From Pomphorhynchus laevis (lineage: Eukaryota; Acanthocephala; Palaeacanthocephala; Echinorhynchida; Pomphorhynchidae), in the NCBI GenBank assembly GCA_012934845.2, contig WNNJ02001633.1, positions 81,355 to 145,354 of the forward strand: a stretch of DNA of 64,000 nt, read 5' to 3'. The position numbers and the translations under genes were made by a program. The notes beneath the pieces are model-generated. The model was not told where the DNA came from, did not search any database, and worked only from the letters and a program-made list of their open reading frames with translations. Positions 10,430-21,964 of the stretch are shown here, piece by piece. How positions within the stretch are numbered: position 1 is the stretch's first letter; each line of letters starts with the position of its first letter.

Positions 10430-11335
10430 GTGTGTTCGGATTGGCACAACACATATATGGACGTGCCTCAAGTATCTTTGTTAAGACATTTACTATTTCT
10501 TATATTCATTAATGATCTTCCTGGCCTATTGAGTTCTGATTCACTGTTTTGTGCTGACGATCTCAAGATATGGAGAGGTATAGAATCATTGGATGATTGC
10601 GTGAAATTGCAAAGGAGTATCAATGTCATTGGAAATTGGGCTTTCAAAAATGATTTGTTAATTAATTTATCTAAATGTGCCTATATGCGAAAAAAGGGTT
10701 CACGAAATTCTATTGCATTTCATATTACCTTCGATTAAAACAGATTGAACAGGTAAACCACTTTAAAGATCTGGGCATTTGGGTTTTTGATGATTTCTCG
10801 TCTCAACAACATACCGACTATGTATGCGCTAAGGCCTAACAAATTGCCAAACTTATTCGTCTTACATTTGATTACCTGATTCCACGATCATTTCGAGTTC
10901 TGGCTTATGTGTTTATTTTGAGTAATTTGCTATATGGATCTCAGTGTACTTATCCGAAGGCTATACGTGAAGAGCTCCAGATGGAAAGTATATTACGGCG
11001 GGGAACTAAGTTTGTTCGAAAGACACGGAACTTTCCATACAATGTCAGATTAAAAATGCTTCACGTCAAGAGAGTAAACTTCACTGGGGATTTTCATGAT
11101 TTGTGCCTTTTGTGAAAGGTTTTGCATAACTCTAGACACGTGCTGGATAATCTAATGGATATAATATATGGCAGTGTATTGCGTGGACATTTACTATATC
11201 TGTGTAGAAAATGAATTATTTATTCAAAGACAATGTCATTCAATCGGTGAATCATCAACAGGTGGAATCGATTTGATGGAAAAATTGTGGGGTCCATTCG
11301 TTATAACAATTTAAACAAGTTCTTTTAGCAACTTA
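10430..11335 (+). mobile_element. LINE-A type element, 5'-truncated reverse transcriptase
   Basis: Plus-strand codons start in the finger block (VPQVSLLRHLLFLIFINDLPG) and give the active site CADDLKIW (about 10549-10575, with C in place of the usual Y). LINLSKCAYM, HFKDLGIWV, LLYGSQCTYPK, RRGTKFVRKT and the tail HVLDNLMDIIYGSVLRGHLL follow. Frames change near 10735 and 10810. It is immediately followed by a second LINE-A copy in the same orientation. Confidence 0.85.
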
Positions 11336-12530
11336 ATGTTTTTTATATCCTTCGACTTTTCAAAAGCTTTTGATAGAGTAGATCATGGTCTACTTCTTCA
11401 GAAACTTGTCAATACTGGACTGCCAAACATAATAGTTGATTGGATTAGAGAATTTCTTCGTGATCGTTGCTTTCGAGTACTTGTCGATTGGTCATTGTCT
11501 GTGTCTAGAGAATGCCATATTAGAGTACCTCAAGGTTCAGTTTTGGGTCCGCTTTTATTCAGCATTTATGTTAACGATTTGCCTGGGTGCATTCGCTCTC
11601 GATCATGTTTGCATGCAGATGACTTAAAAATATGGCGGCCCATTCATTCATGTGAGGATGTTGATAATTTGCAAACTGACATAGATAATGTGGAGTTGTG
11701 GGCGACGTCTAACAAGCTTGTGATAAATGTTTCGAAATGCAAACACATGCGTATTATTAGTAACGCTCGCAAGCAACTAACATCAGCTTGTTACACATAT
11801 AAGGGCTGTATTGTGGAAAGTGTCGATAGTTACAAAGATTTAGGAGTATGGGTTACCTCTAATTTATCAACTAAAAAGCACACTGATCAAGCTTGTGCCA
11901 ACTCCAATAAAATGATAGGTATGATTCGACGCGCGTTTGTTCGCGTTAATCCGACTGCTCTTCGGCCTCTGATTTTAGCACATGTATTGAGTAGACTTTT
12001 ATATGCAGCTCCGGTTGTATACCCACGTACTGTGCATGAACATAAGAAATCAGAGAGGGTACTTCGCAGGGCAACAAAGCTAGCATCAACGTTGGCGTCG
12101 CTGCCTTATGAATACATACTGAGATCATTAGGACTTGAGACCGTCACATGGACCCGTCGGTACAGGATATGTGCATTGTTTGGCATTTATTCCAACGTCC
12201 TCAACACCCTCTTCGGAGTAGGGTTCAACTACGTGGTTCAAATGTTCTTCGCAGTCATTATTTAACTATTCGAAGAAACAGAGTACAGAAATTGGGCGCG
12301 ATGCAATTTGATAGAAGAATTGTTTAGCTTTGGAACAACCTTGATGCGGACAGCGTTGGATGCAGTTCACTTAATACTTTTAAAAGAAGACTACGAATGG
12401 ATCAAGCAATGTTTCGTGTTGCATTTCCTTATTTTAATAACTAATTAATTTATTTACGAACTTATTGTGAGCCAGCTATTTGAGCTAATGCTCGTATGTT
12501 GTTGAATGTATAATAATATTACTTATATTA
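11336..12530 (+). mobile_element. LINE-A1 element, 5'-truncated, long open reverse-transcriptase frame
   Basis: The open frame 11336-12265 encodes FDFSKAFDRVDH, RVPQGSVLGPLLFSIYVNDLPG, HADDLKIWRPI (active-site Y replaced by H), INVSKCKHM, YKDLGVWV and LSRLLYAAPVVYPRT. The protein tail continues in another frame to about 12441 (TFKRRLRMDQAMFRVAFPYF). The 3' UTR (GAGCCAGCTATTTGAGC) and the (TAA)n-like tail resemble the full-length LINE-A1 at 26085-30300, placing both in one subfamily. Confidence 0.9.
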
Positions 12531-13731
12531 TTACATTTAATATTTTGACCCTTTCAGATTTTGATATTTAAACAAAAGATGAAATATAATGTTTCCTATC
12601 TAAAGTATTAAAATATTATAATATTAAAAAATATTATAATATTAAAATATTATGTATAATATTTTTTATCTAATCAAACATTACATAATTTTACGAGTAA
12701 AATTGTGTATAATATCAAAATAATTAAAATAATTTCTGTATTATCTAAATAATACAGAAATATTAAATAATATATAAACTAAATAATATAGAAATAATTA
12801 AATATTCGCGCATTACTATGAAACATCACACAGCGTATTGCATAAAATTTGTTAGGATCATGTTTGGTCAATTCATCATATCACATTATTTATCATTATA
12901 ATGATATTAAAATATTATTGTTATTCTTGAGTACTGTGTGCATCAAAGTGTTGTTCAATGCTTCTCATAAGTTATTCACACAGGTATTGCATAAATTATG
13001 GCATAGTATGTCATGACACTTTCCAGTGCATTTTAAGCGACATAACTCGGTTATATTTTTAGACTGGTTTAATTTTTATCTCGTAAGTCATTTTCGGAGT
13101 GCAGTGTGGATCTAGGTATTTGCATTTTTCGATCATACATACTATATCAAGATTGGATCTGGATATATAAGACTTCGAGGTGCAATGATGAATATACTAT
13201 TGAATTGCCAGTCTCATATTACAGATTACATAACAACTGGGTATCAATATACGCAGTTGTTAACACTGTCATTTTTGATAAGTTAGATCCCGAGATCAAT
13301 GAATACCCAAGTACACACATATTGTTACGTGCTACCTGAACAGTTGGTTTTTACAAATACAATGGATAAGTTTAAAAGTTTGTCCAAAAATGGATTACTC
13401 TTCCTGATCTATTTACCATCAAAGTGCGTATCAAAAATTATGCTCTTCATAATAAGAGACTTATCGTCTCTATCAAAAAAGCCTGAAGCTTTTTGTAATT
13501 TTTATGTCCTCGAAATTGATCCGTATGCAAAACAGCATATGCTTGAGTCAAAATAATAATTTGATAATTAAAATGCAAATATAAAATAAATATGCAAATA
13601 TAAATGGAAGATGCATTTATTAATATAAAAACGAAGTTACATTATTTGGGAAGAAATTAAAGCTTTACTAGCTAGTGATCAAGTGTACTGAAGCCTATAA
13701 ACGATAAAGTCACATCAGATAATTCCTTAAA
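12531..13731. other. Intergenic spacer downstream of DGAT1, no supported gene
   Basis: The first part (12540-12830) is simple A/T sequence with repeated AATATTATAAT. Two overlapping open frames on the plus strand (13106-13339, 77 residues; 13299-13556, 85 residues) have ordinary composition, but I recognise no family and no transposon similarity. They might be exons of an unknown gene or chance. Confidence 0.35.
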
Positions 13732-14970
13732 CTACAATAATGCAACAGATGATCTGCTTCGTAATCTGTAATCATTCACATACATCATAGCGGTTATAGG
13801 TTGCCCGAAGATTATAGCGATCCATAGAAGAATATTTCCAATGTATTTGCGGCGAGAATTAATCGGGTAATTCTTCCCTGAATAAATGCATGCTCTCATT
13901 AAATAGTCTAGAAAAGGTTGAGACATAAGTCCGATAAACATATATGACCCAGATACTCGTAAAGCGACACTGGCTACGTATTCGTGTCCTACTGCACTCA
14001 TAAAGAATACTAAAATACCAGCCAAATATCTACTGCCAATTAAATTAAGTAGCGGGCGATACACGTGGAGATGAGCAAAACGATGTACAGGTATATTCCA
14101 TTTTCTCCAAAACTCATTAGGGCAGCTAGCGTTCCACCAATCTAAGTAGAATTCACGATCTCCAAATTTTAGTAGTTCAGCAGTTAAATTCATAAACGAA
14201 TGAAAAAATAAATAAAAGAAAATAATCCAGAGAACATGGTTTGGTAATGCTAGTTTAAGTAGCTTTAGAACAACCGCAAATGGTTTCGTTTGTATATCCC
14301 ACATGCCTATCGGATCAGTGTCGATTATGGGATATATCCAACGCTCTGCAATTAGCATTGACAATGTACACAAGAACACAAGCTCAACGATTCTCCTAAG
14401 CACAAAATAAAATCGTATTTTTGAAGTTCTAGGATACTCGTATTCGAAAACTAAGGTCGGTGCTGCCAAGAAATACAGGAAATAAGCAGATAGCTGCTTC
14501 ATCGATTCACCACTCCGACGGGGTTCCCGCAAACAGAATGACACAAATTTAAGAAAGAACATTGCTACACAAGAAAGGGTTAAAACCGCAGAGAACGGAT
14601 GTACAAACTGATTTCTCTCAGTGAGACTGTTAATATGCCAGACGGGAATCATTATGAACAGTGACAGCGCACTGACTTGTACGAACCATCTGTATTTTGT
14701 TGGCATCTTAAATTTTTCGCCCAGCTGATCAATCATAAATATTAGAATGGAGAAAAAAGAAAGGAACGTAATGGATTCTATATATCGCGAATTGAACATG
14801 GCTTTAAGCAGAATAAATTTCATCTCAAGTCCTTTGTTTTGTATATTTTCCAACACTATTCGTCCGGTTGAAATTACTAATAGAACAATACATTGATTAA
14901 GGAATCCACGGTAGTCTACAAATTTAGATGTTGTACTAAGCAATGAATCAGCGCTCTTATGAATTGTCAT
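13732..14970 (-). CDS. DGAT1: Diacylglycerol O-acyltransferase 1 (MBOAT family)
   Basis: A single open frame of 412 codons starts at the first ATG (14968-14970); an in-frame TAA lies a little upstream. The protein is a multi-pass ER membrane enzyme of the MBOAT family that joins diacylglycerol and fatty acyl-CoA to make triacylglycerol. Numbering from seven codons before the ATG, APTLVFEYEYPRTSKIR lies at about 177-193, FYLDWWN at 281-287, NIPVHR at 299-304, the catalytic His in VGHEYVAS at 336, and FGQPITAMMYVNDY at 395-408. The 49-residue gap from the Asn of DWWN to the His, the HEY tripeptide and the GQP...MYV.DY ending fit DGAT1 better than sterol acyltransferase. It is shorter than vertebrate DGAT1 (about 490) at the variable N-terminus. 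It has no introns, unlike vertebrate DGAT1. Confidence 0.9.
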   Translation of the reverse strand: MTIHKSADSLLSTTSKFVDYRGFLNQCIVLLVISTGRIVLENIQNKGLEMKFILLKAMFNSRYIESITFLSFFSILIFMIDQLGEKFKMPTKYRWFVQVSALSLFIMIPVWHINSLTERNQFVHPFSAVLTLSCVAMFFLKFVSFCLREPRRSGESMKQLSAYFLYFLAAPTLVFEYEYPRTSKIRFYFVLRRIVELVFLCTLSMLIAERWIYPIIDTDPIGMWDIQTKPFAVVLKLLKLALPNHVLWIIFFYLFFHSFMNLTAELLKFGDREFYLDWWNASCPNEFWRKWNIPVHRFAHLHVYRPLLNLIGSRYLAGILVFFMSAVGHEYVASVALRVSGSYMFIGLMSQPFLDYLMRACIYSGKNYPINSRRKYIGNILLWIAIIFGQPITAMMYVNDYRLRSRSSVALL

Positions 14971-15590
14971 CGTAATATATTCGAAGTGCAAGTCAATTAC
15001 GGGCTTGATTTAGAAAAATATTTTTACGTTTTCTAGATTACATCTATAAAATTGCAAAGGGAAACAAATTTAATAGTTTTATTTTGCCCAATTTTTTATT
15101 ATTTATTTCAATATACCTGTTACGGTAAGATCACAAAAACAACTTTAAAAATTTATTTCCGTCTTTAGACAAAAGCTATTTAAATACGACTATTAAAATT
15201 AAATAGAAATGGTTCATTTGTGGAAAAAGTTAATAAAGAGAAATTCAAATATCCGTTAAGATTCCTCTGAATCATCATATCAAGATACGAAGGTCAATAT
15301 TTCAATGATTCACATACCTACTAAAATAGTAGTGTGATTCATATCCTCTCATATTTGGTAGCTAATATATAAACAGATTTCATCAAACTCTTACATTCAA
15401 AATTAAGAAATACAAATATTTTATAATCATTGCATACAACTTGTTTCATCTTTGCAAGGATCGTTTGTCGGTTAATTAATGCTATAAATATTGAACATTT
15501 AATTTAATATATAAGCGTAGCATTTATAAGATCAAGAGTTTGATCATTTAGAAGATTAATCATTCAGAAGAGTTTATCAAGCATTCAGAA
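14971..15590. other. Upstream region of DGAT1, nothing recognised
   Basis: AT-rich sequence with no coding region, transposon similarity or clear regulatory motif that I can support. The DGAT1 promoter is presumably here. Confidence 0.35.
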
Positions 15591-15591
15591 A

Positions 15592-15858
15592 ATGAGGTGT
15601 TTGAATGTGATAAATGAGGGAGCGCTGCGGACGTTGAGAGGGAGCTGATTCCATGCGGGGGAAGCGGTGACGAGAAAGAATCGAAGACCGTAGTTGTTAG
15701 AGTAATTAGAAACGTAAAGTAAGAAAAAATTACGGGAACACATCGATAGCGAGGTAGGGCGAGTGTCGTCTAAGGGAGGGTGATGAACGATGGGCAGCCG
15801 ACTGTGATAATACGAAAAGTTACGAGAAGATGACCGAGTTGGATGCGAATGTGGATAG
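15592..15858 (-). mobile_element. LINE-C tail fragment
   Basis: This matches 59450-59700 and 6960-7165 in minus orientation (C-terminal codons of the LINE-C reverse-transcriptase protein) but lacks the 3' hairpin, so both ends are missing. Confidence 0.75.
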
Positions 15859-15864
15859 GATCTC

Positions 15865-16080
15865 TTATGGAAGATATCAAAACAATTTCCCTTTACAAGA
15901 TTTGATATGTCCCTAGCCCTCCTAGTTATATTATAATGCGGATATCATTTATAGAAGATACCAACACAATTTCCCTTCACAAGATTTGATGTAAGTGATA
16001 TGTTTCATAGAAGGTATCAACACAATTTTCCCACAAGATTTGATATGCCCTTAACCCCCTAGTTATACTATAATACATGG
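15865..16080. repeat. Degenerate tandem repeat, about three units
   Basis: The phrase AGATATCAAAACAATTTCCC...CAAGATTTGATATG recurs at about 15871, 15955 and 16010, and the fuller units add a CCCTAGTTATAYTATAAT tail. Unit lengths vary from about 55 to 85 bp. No coding potential. Confidence 0.7.
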
Positions 16081-17114
16081 TAAGTGTGGAAGTGAAAAAA
16101 TTTATGACAAAAAATATTACTAGGACTCAATACTGCCTAGTCAAACACCGGTAGATGGAAGGAATACAGGCAGTCAATAACAAATTAATACTATGTACTA
16201 ACATAGAGTGAACACAAGTACATACATGGAACAACTAAAACGGAATTGCAACAACTAAAGAACAGGAAAAAAGCATGGGTGCAAAATTCATAACATATTA
16301 CATGAATTATTACAAAACATATATACTGAGTCCTTATGAAATTAACATATTGGATCTTGTGATAGACTTCGGATACTATCTGCCCGATACAATGAAATTG
16401 ATGTGCTACCGGATTAATTTGGTCATCTCAAATTTTCATTTTTTTTACACCGTCTGCATTAATCGGTTTATAAAAAAATTATTTGTAAACATTATGTTTA
16501 AGATTTCGTCAAATCCAAAATTATATTAGATAATCTTAAATACAATCTAAATACAGGAAGGTTATTGGCATGTGCTGCCTTGGGCATGCACGCAGCATCT
16601 CCTCATAGAACGATAACACTCATGCGCTGTATGAAAAGTATGGCCGCTTGGGGCTCCCGAGTGGTCTTTTTATGATTAAAATGTTTATATTTTTATATTT
16701 ATTGATAGCACAAAATATGTAGCTTCCGTTGCTAATTCATAAGAAATTCAAATTAATATCCAATAAAAAATTTAATTATAAACTTAAATTTAAGTACCTT
16801 TAAGTCATTATCATTCAGACAATCGGATGAGCAAAGTTCGTTACAATTGCATCACAAACAAAGAAAAATCAAATAAAATCAAAACTAATTAACGATTATT
16901 ATATAATGATGATATAATCATTAAAAAATGATTTAAAGTCATTCAAAATTGTAAATGTGTCTTTATTGTGAATTGTAATAAAATATTGTCTTGATATAAA
17001 TTGTTTTGATATAAATACTTACAATAAAATACACAAGAGTCAGTGAATATATTGCGAAATTGGTTAAAATATTGTCTTGGTTATATTAAATACAACTTAC
17101 AATACAACGAACCT
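16081..17114. other. Gene-free AT-rich spacer
   Basis: No gene or element recognised. An 84-codon frame at 16275-16529 is rich in Ile, Tyr and Phe as expected from AT-rich chance sequence and matches nothing I know. Confidence 0.35.
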
Positions 17115-18475
17115 AGGAACAATGTGAAGAAAGTTGAATTCTACTTCGAATGTAGAAATTGCAGATAATGGCGATATTGTCAAAGTCAATAACATTAATA
17201 GCTTATCTATACCCAAGTTTTTTGATATTCAAGTTGCCTGCGATACGTCTGAATGCAAATATTGGACGACATTGACAGTTTCTAGAACGCCAGAATTAGA
17301 ATTACGCAATTTACGTAATTTAATCGACACCTCTAGTATTAAATCACAACTTCCGTCACGAACATCAGTTACTTTATCCAGATTGAATTTTTGTCATTCT
17401 TTGAAAAACATCGACACTCCGCAACTACTACTCCGCAAACTCACTTCTGCACATATCAACCTCCAACACGTCCACTCAAACTACCCCCGTCGTTTCCAAT
17501 GTCTTTCTCCGACCACTGATATTATCACCTTATACAATTCCCATTTCCCGACCATTAAATATTCGAAAGCGAGCATAGTTAGGGTTAGCATACACATACT
17601 GGCTTCCTCCACATGGCTGTCAATTTGTCAATTGCCCACTTGTCCTTCTTCTAAACCGATAACTCTGGATCTCGCAATTGTGTACCGCCATAGTTCATCA
17701 GCTCTTAACTCCCTATTTTTACCTTTTAGTCCTTGCTCTTTTGAACTGCTCACTTGTCGTTCTTCTAACCCGATCACTTTAGATCTCGCCATTGTATACC
17801 GTCTGGTTAATCAGCTCCTACATCCGTATTTTTTACCGAACTCGCTGACCTACTGTCCCACTGTTCTTTGTCCTCCATCCCTTCACTCGTTCTTGGCGAC
17901 TTCAACATTCGCCTCGACCGCTATCTTCCAACGATTCCATCCGGTTTATCAACATTCTATCCAACTACAACTACAAACTCATCACAATTTTCCCTATACA
18001 TATACTTAGCGTAACACTCGACAACGTCGGTCTGTTATCGTTTTTTTTGCATACACCTCTCTATCCATCTCCGATCCTGGTCTATCCAATCACTTTCTCG
18101 TCACCCTTGATCTCACTTACAACCACACCCCGCCATACACATCTACAATTCTACATCGCTCTTGGAGAAATCTGGATCTTCCACTTCTCCGCTTTGACTT
18201 ACTCAAATCATCTCTATCCTCTCGCACAATAACATCATCCTCTCCTAACTATCTCGCTTTTTTCGACTATGAATTGACATCCACTATCGATATTCTCTTG
18301 CCCTTCAAACCTCACTCCCCATGGTTAGACATTCAATGCCTACTCTCAAAGCGTCGACTCCGTCATGGTTTGAAAGTCTAACATCGCTATCTCAGACGTT
18401 ATACCCGCTCGCTCACTCTGTCTCTCCGTGATTCCTATCTTGATTTTTGCCGGTCTCATCTCAACTTACTGCGTA
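17115..18475 (+). mobile_element. LINE-C 5' part: ORF1 zinc module and endonuclease
   Basis: The open frame 17134-18009 begins with the first half of the ORF1 zinc module (VACDTSECKYWTTLTV, about 17233-17280). It then jumps to endonuclease codons (SKPITLDLAIVYRHSSSALNSLF, SNPITLDLAIVYR). The endonuclease and linker continue in broken frames to about 18475. Two similar copies of the ITLDLAIVYR block lie about 120 bp apart, a local duplication or junction. The reverse transcriptase is absent. The segment faces a second LINE-C segment in inverted orientation. Confidence 0.8.
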
Positions 18476-20324
18476 AATAAGGATTGAGTTAAAAGTATGC
18501 CAGAAAGATTTAAGATTGAATATAGTGATGATTTTATGCAGCCAGGAGTTGCATCTGGTACGAAGTAGGTTGAGATGAGACCGGTGAAGAGCAATATAGT
18601 AATCTCGAAGATAATGTGAGCGAGTGGATATCACGTCTGAGAGAGCGGTGTTAGACTCTCAAAGCATGACGGAGTCGACGCTTTGAGAGTAATCACAGGA
18701 TGGTAAACGATGGGGGTGAGGCTTGAATGGCAAGAGAAGATTAAGAGTGGATGTCAGTTTCAAATCGAAAAAAGCGAGATCGTGGGAAGAGGATGATGTT
18801 ATTGTGTGAGAGAATAGAGAGACTTTGAGTAAGTCAAAGCGGAGAAGTGGGATATCTAGATTTCTCCAAGGGCAATGTAGAATGGTAGGTGTGTGAGGTG
18901 GGGTGTGGTTGCAAGTGAGATCAACGGTGATGATAAAGTGATTAGATAGACCAGGATCGGAGATGGACAGTGAGGTGTAGGCAGAATAATTATCGGGGAC
19001 AGCGACGATGTCGAGTTCTCCACCAAGGATATGTGTGGGGGAAATTGTGAGGAGTTTGTAGTTGTAGTTGGATAGAATGTTGATAAACCGGATGGAATCG
19101 TTGGAAGATAGAGGTCGAGGCGAATGTTGAAGTCGCCAAGAACGAGTGAAGGTACGGAGGACAAAGAACAGTGGGACAGTAGGTCAGCGAGTTCGGTAAA
19201 AAATAGGGAGTTAAGAGCTGATGAACTATGGCGGTACACAATTGCGAGATCCAGAGTTATCGGTTTAGAAGAAGGACAAGTGAGCAATTCAAAAGATCAA
19301 GGACTGAAAGAGGGAGTGATTTTTCGAAGAGACAAGGGTTGACGGGCGAATGCGACAATGCCGCTATGATTAGAGAATTAAGAAAAGGATGATCTGAGGG
19401 CGCGGGCTGATTCGAATAGTGAGCAATCGGCAGAGAGCAGACGGTGAACGAAGATGTCGTCGGAATTGGAGTGCTCGGATTCGGTGAGGCAGAATATATC
19501 GATGTTGTGATTAATGAATAGGTTGAGGATGAGATCGGATTTATGGAGAATAGATCTAGTGTTTAGAAGGTTGAGGCGGAGCCTTGTGTATGGTTATAGG
19601 GGCTAGCGGAGAATACACATATGCGTAATAGAGCGCCATCGAATTTTGGGGCGGTTGTGGACAACTTGAAAATTTCCGTCGATGTTTCGGATAGAGTGAC
19701 ATGTTTCGCCGTTTTCCTTGCGACGGTGTTTTTCGATGCGGACCGAAGAGAGTTGAGCAATTTCAGACGGGTGCAATCGGCAGAAACGCGAGTGAACGAA
19801 GAGGACATGCGTTTAAATCATTGGGATACGACAGAGGATGGGTGAAAGCGATACTTGTAAACAATTTTAAGGAGAGGGGCTGAGAAGGATTAGAAAAAAT
19901 TTGTTTAGGCGGATTAATGCGACAGCAGAGATGTCGTTGAAAAAAATAAAGGGTTATCCGCAGGAACAAGATGCGAGAGGAGGGATCTGAATAAGGAAGT
20001 ATCGTGGTCGATACGTGCTTGTGAAGATAATGAGGTGAAATGAGTGATATTAGTGACGATGACTGAACGATCGCGAGAAGGAAAGCATTTCCGTAAAGGA
20101 GGTTGAGTGAAGTGATTGGGTGAGATCACTGTAGTAGAGCTGGGAGTTGAGGATATGAAACAAGTAGGTTCGACAGTGGTCGAGGATTGGGATAATATAG
20201 ATGGTGGCAAGCGATGTGAGGATATGTTATGTTTAAGACTCGTGGATGTTGGTTGAAGTTATTTTGATTGATGAATGTAGGGTTTTGAGAAACGAGGTAG
20301 GATAGACGCTGGTTTCGGGGAGTG

Positions 20325-20482
20325 AAATACACTTCCGATATTATGACAATACATATTATAATAATATGCATATTACATATTACAATACATATTATCATAA
20401 TACGACAATATCGTATTATGACAATACGATATTATGATAATACACTTCCGATATTATGACATAATATCGGAAGTGTATATAG
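20325..20482. repeat. TATTATGACAATA simple repeat with a perfect palindrome
   Basis: Variants of TATTATGACAATA and its complement follow one another, and the block ends with the inverted repeat CACTTCCGATATTAT/ATAATATCGGAAGTG (15-bp arms, 3-base spacer, about 20442-20474). CACTTCCGATATTATGAC also occurs at the start of the block. Confidence 0.85.
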
Positions 20483-20644
20483 TGACATGATCAGTGGTCG
20501 GATAATGACATCGGAAACGACGGGGTAGTTTGAGTCGACGTGTTGGAGGTTGAAATGTGTTTATTGGAGAGGTTGCGGATTAGTTTTTGGCACAAAAACC
20601 ACATGGGAAGTGAACCCTACCAGTTGTTACCGGAAAGCGAACTT

Positions 20645-20713
20645 ACTGTTGTTGCTGGCGTTGACTTACTGTTGTTGCCAGCTTTGACTTACTGTTGTTG
20701 CCGGCGTTTGTGG
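20645..20713 (-). repeat. Tandem 24-bp repeat in the ORF1 relic
   Basis: Three units of GACTTACTGTTGTTGCCGGC plus GTTT-like sequence lie in the ORF1 region of the inverted LINE-C, just after its zinc half-module. Confidence 0.8.
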
Positions 20714-20989
20714 CCCGGACGCTGCAGTCGTGTGCCGAACACTGTACTTGCAGTTGGTACAGTTGGTGCCTGTCATAGCTGTTTTCGTATCTGTCTTTAT
20801 AGATGTCTTTGTCTTCATAGCTGTCATGAGCATTGCGTTTTGTCATGTTCATGGCAATCTGAAAAAAATGTTCTTTTTTCTGTCTGCGAACGAATCGAGC
20901 TGAAAATCTGGAAAATCTGAAAAATTGTATTTATTATAACCAAGACAATTGTTTTAACCAGTATATATATTTGTCAAACAATGTCAAAC

Positions 20990-21960
20990 ACAGAAGAATA
21001 GCCGAGTAAAATACCGACACTGCAGAGTTTCTAATTACGAGCAAGAACTAAGTAAGAGAAAACTTCGTTGCGGGCCAACTCAGTAGAATGATGAGATTGA
21101 AAAGCAGACTAAAAAGATGGGTAGAGTTTTGACGAAGAGAGATAGATGGTAATCTGATTCAACATAAGACGTTAAGGAAGGTTAGAGATAGTGTGGTATG
21201 AGAAATGCATCAAAAGATCAAGGTAGGGTTCATTGAGTAGTTGTTGAACTATTATTGGATTTCCAAGCAAGAGGAAAATAGCCACTACGATTGGAAGAGT
21301 TAAACATTGAGGTTAGAAACTGATCAAGTATAATTGTCAAAGATTTAAGTATATAAATATAAAAAGGATCAGCGAGATATGATTTTTCGTTAAAGATAAA
21401 AGCATACGAGAAATTCCGTTGACAGATACAAAAAGATGAAAGAATTCAGGCAAACGAAGATCCAGCAAAAAAGACGAGATAGGAGAAAAATGTTAGCTTG
21501 AGATAATTGAATCGAGCTTCGATTGAAGATAAACAGAAAATTTGTGTGGATTGATAATGCTAACATATACTGGTAAATTCCACAGTATAGTGTTGAGAAT
21601 ATTTCGTTTAGATCTTAAATTGGAGGAAGACAGAAACTTGTTCTTCCAAAAGAGCAAAGACTTACTACGTAAGAGGGAACGTTAAGATCTACGAAGAGCT
21701 AAATAGTTAATATGTATATCAATGGCTATAGAAAAGGGAGAATGCTTGAGGTAACGAAAGTAGGTTCTATACGAACGACTAGAAGTCACTTCGAATGCAT
21801 TCAGTTAGAGTCAAACCATGGTGCATAGTACGTTTGACGGGAAGTAAAGAGTTGACAGACAAGAATATTGTCGAGTATATAAGAGAGTTCAGTATCAAAG
21901 AGATTAGATCGATAATCCTGAAGATGAAGAGTGAAAACACAGACATGAGAGGAGAGACAG
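20990..21960 (-). mobile_element. LINE-B endonuclease-reverse transcriptase linker fragment
   Basis: Minus-strand codons SLLRSKSLLFWKNKFLSSSN and RNILNTILW (about 21580-21680) match the LINE-B linker (TKRTFFWRNQLESSSNSK, KILNSILS) at 47720-47820. FNSSNRSGYFPLAWKSNN (about 21230-21285) matches the start of the reverse transcriptase. Heavily mutated, with no ends. Confidence 0.65.
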
Positions 21961-21964
21961 TTAG

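Larger units (their letters stand above)
18480..20860 (-). mobile_element. LINE-C 5' part in inverted orientation (ORF1 and endonuclease)
   Basis: Read from 20860 downward: ORF1 N-terminus with the first zinc half LQVQCSAHDCSV (about 20765-20735), an ORF1 C-terminal segment (VNDITHF-type block near 20040; LVAFIRLNK-type near 19900), then the endonuclease (NLFINHNIDIFCLTES near 19500; SLVLGDFNIRLD at about 19110-19145). It ends near 18480 before the reverse transcriptase. Many stops. A microsatellite-like block (20325-20482) interrupts ORF1. Confidence 0.78.

Noticed and set aside
13106-13556. Two overlapping open frames as a possible host gene upstream of the DGAT1 stop
   Set aside because: They are in different frames, match no family I know and show no splice signals I could trust; kept only as a comment.
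13732-14970. Sterol O-acyltransferase instead of DGAT1
   Set aside because: FYxDWWN is shared by both, but NIPVH, the HEY tripeptide and the GQP...MYV.DY C-terminus fit DGAT1.
16275-16529. 84-codon open frame
   Set aside because: Composition is what AT-rich random sequence gives, with no motif or supporting context.
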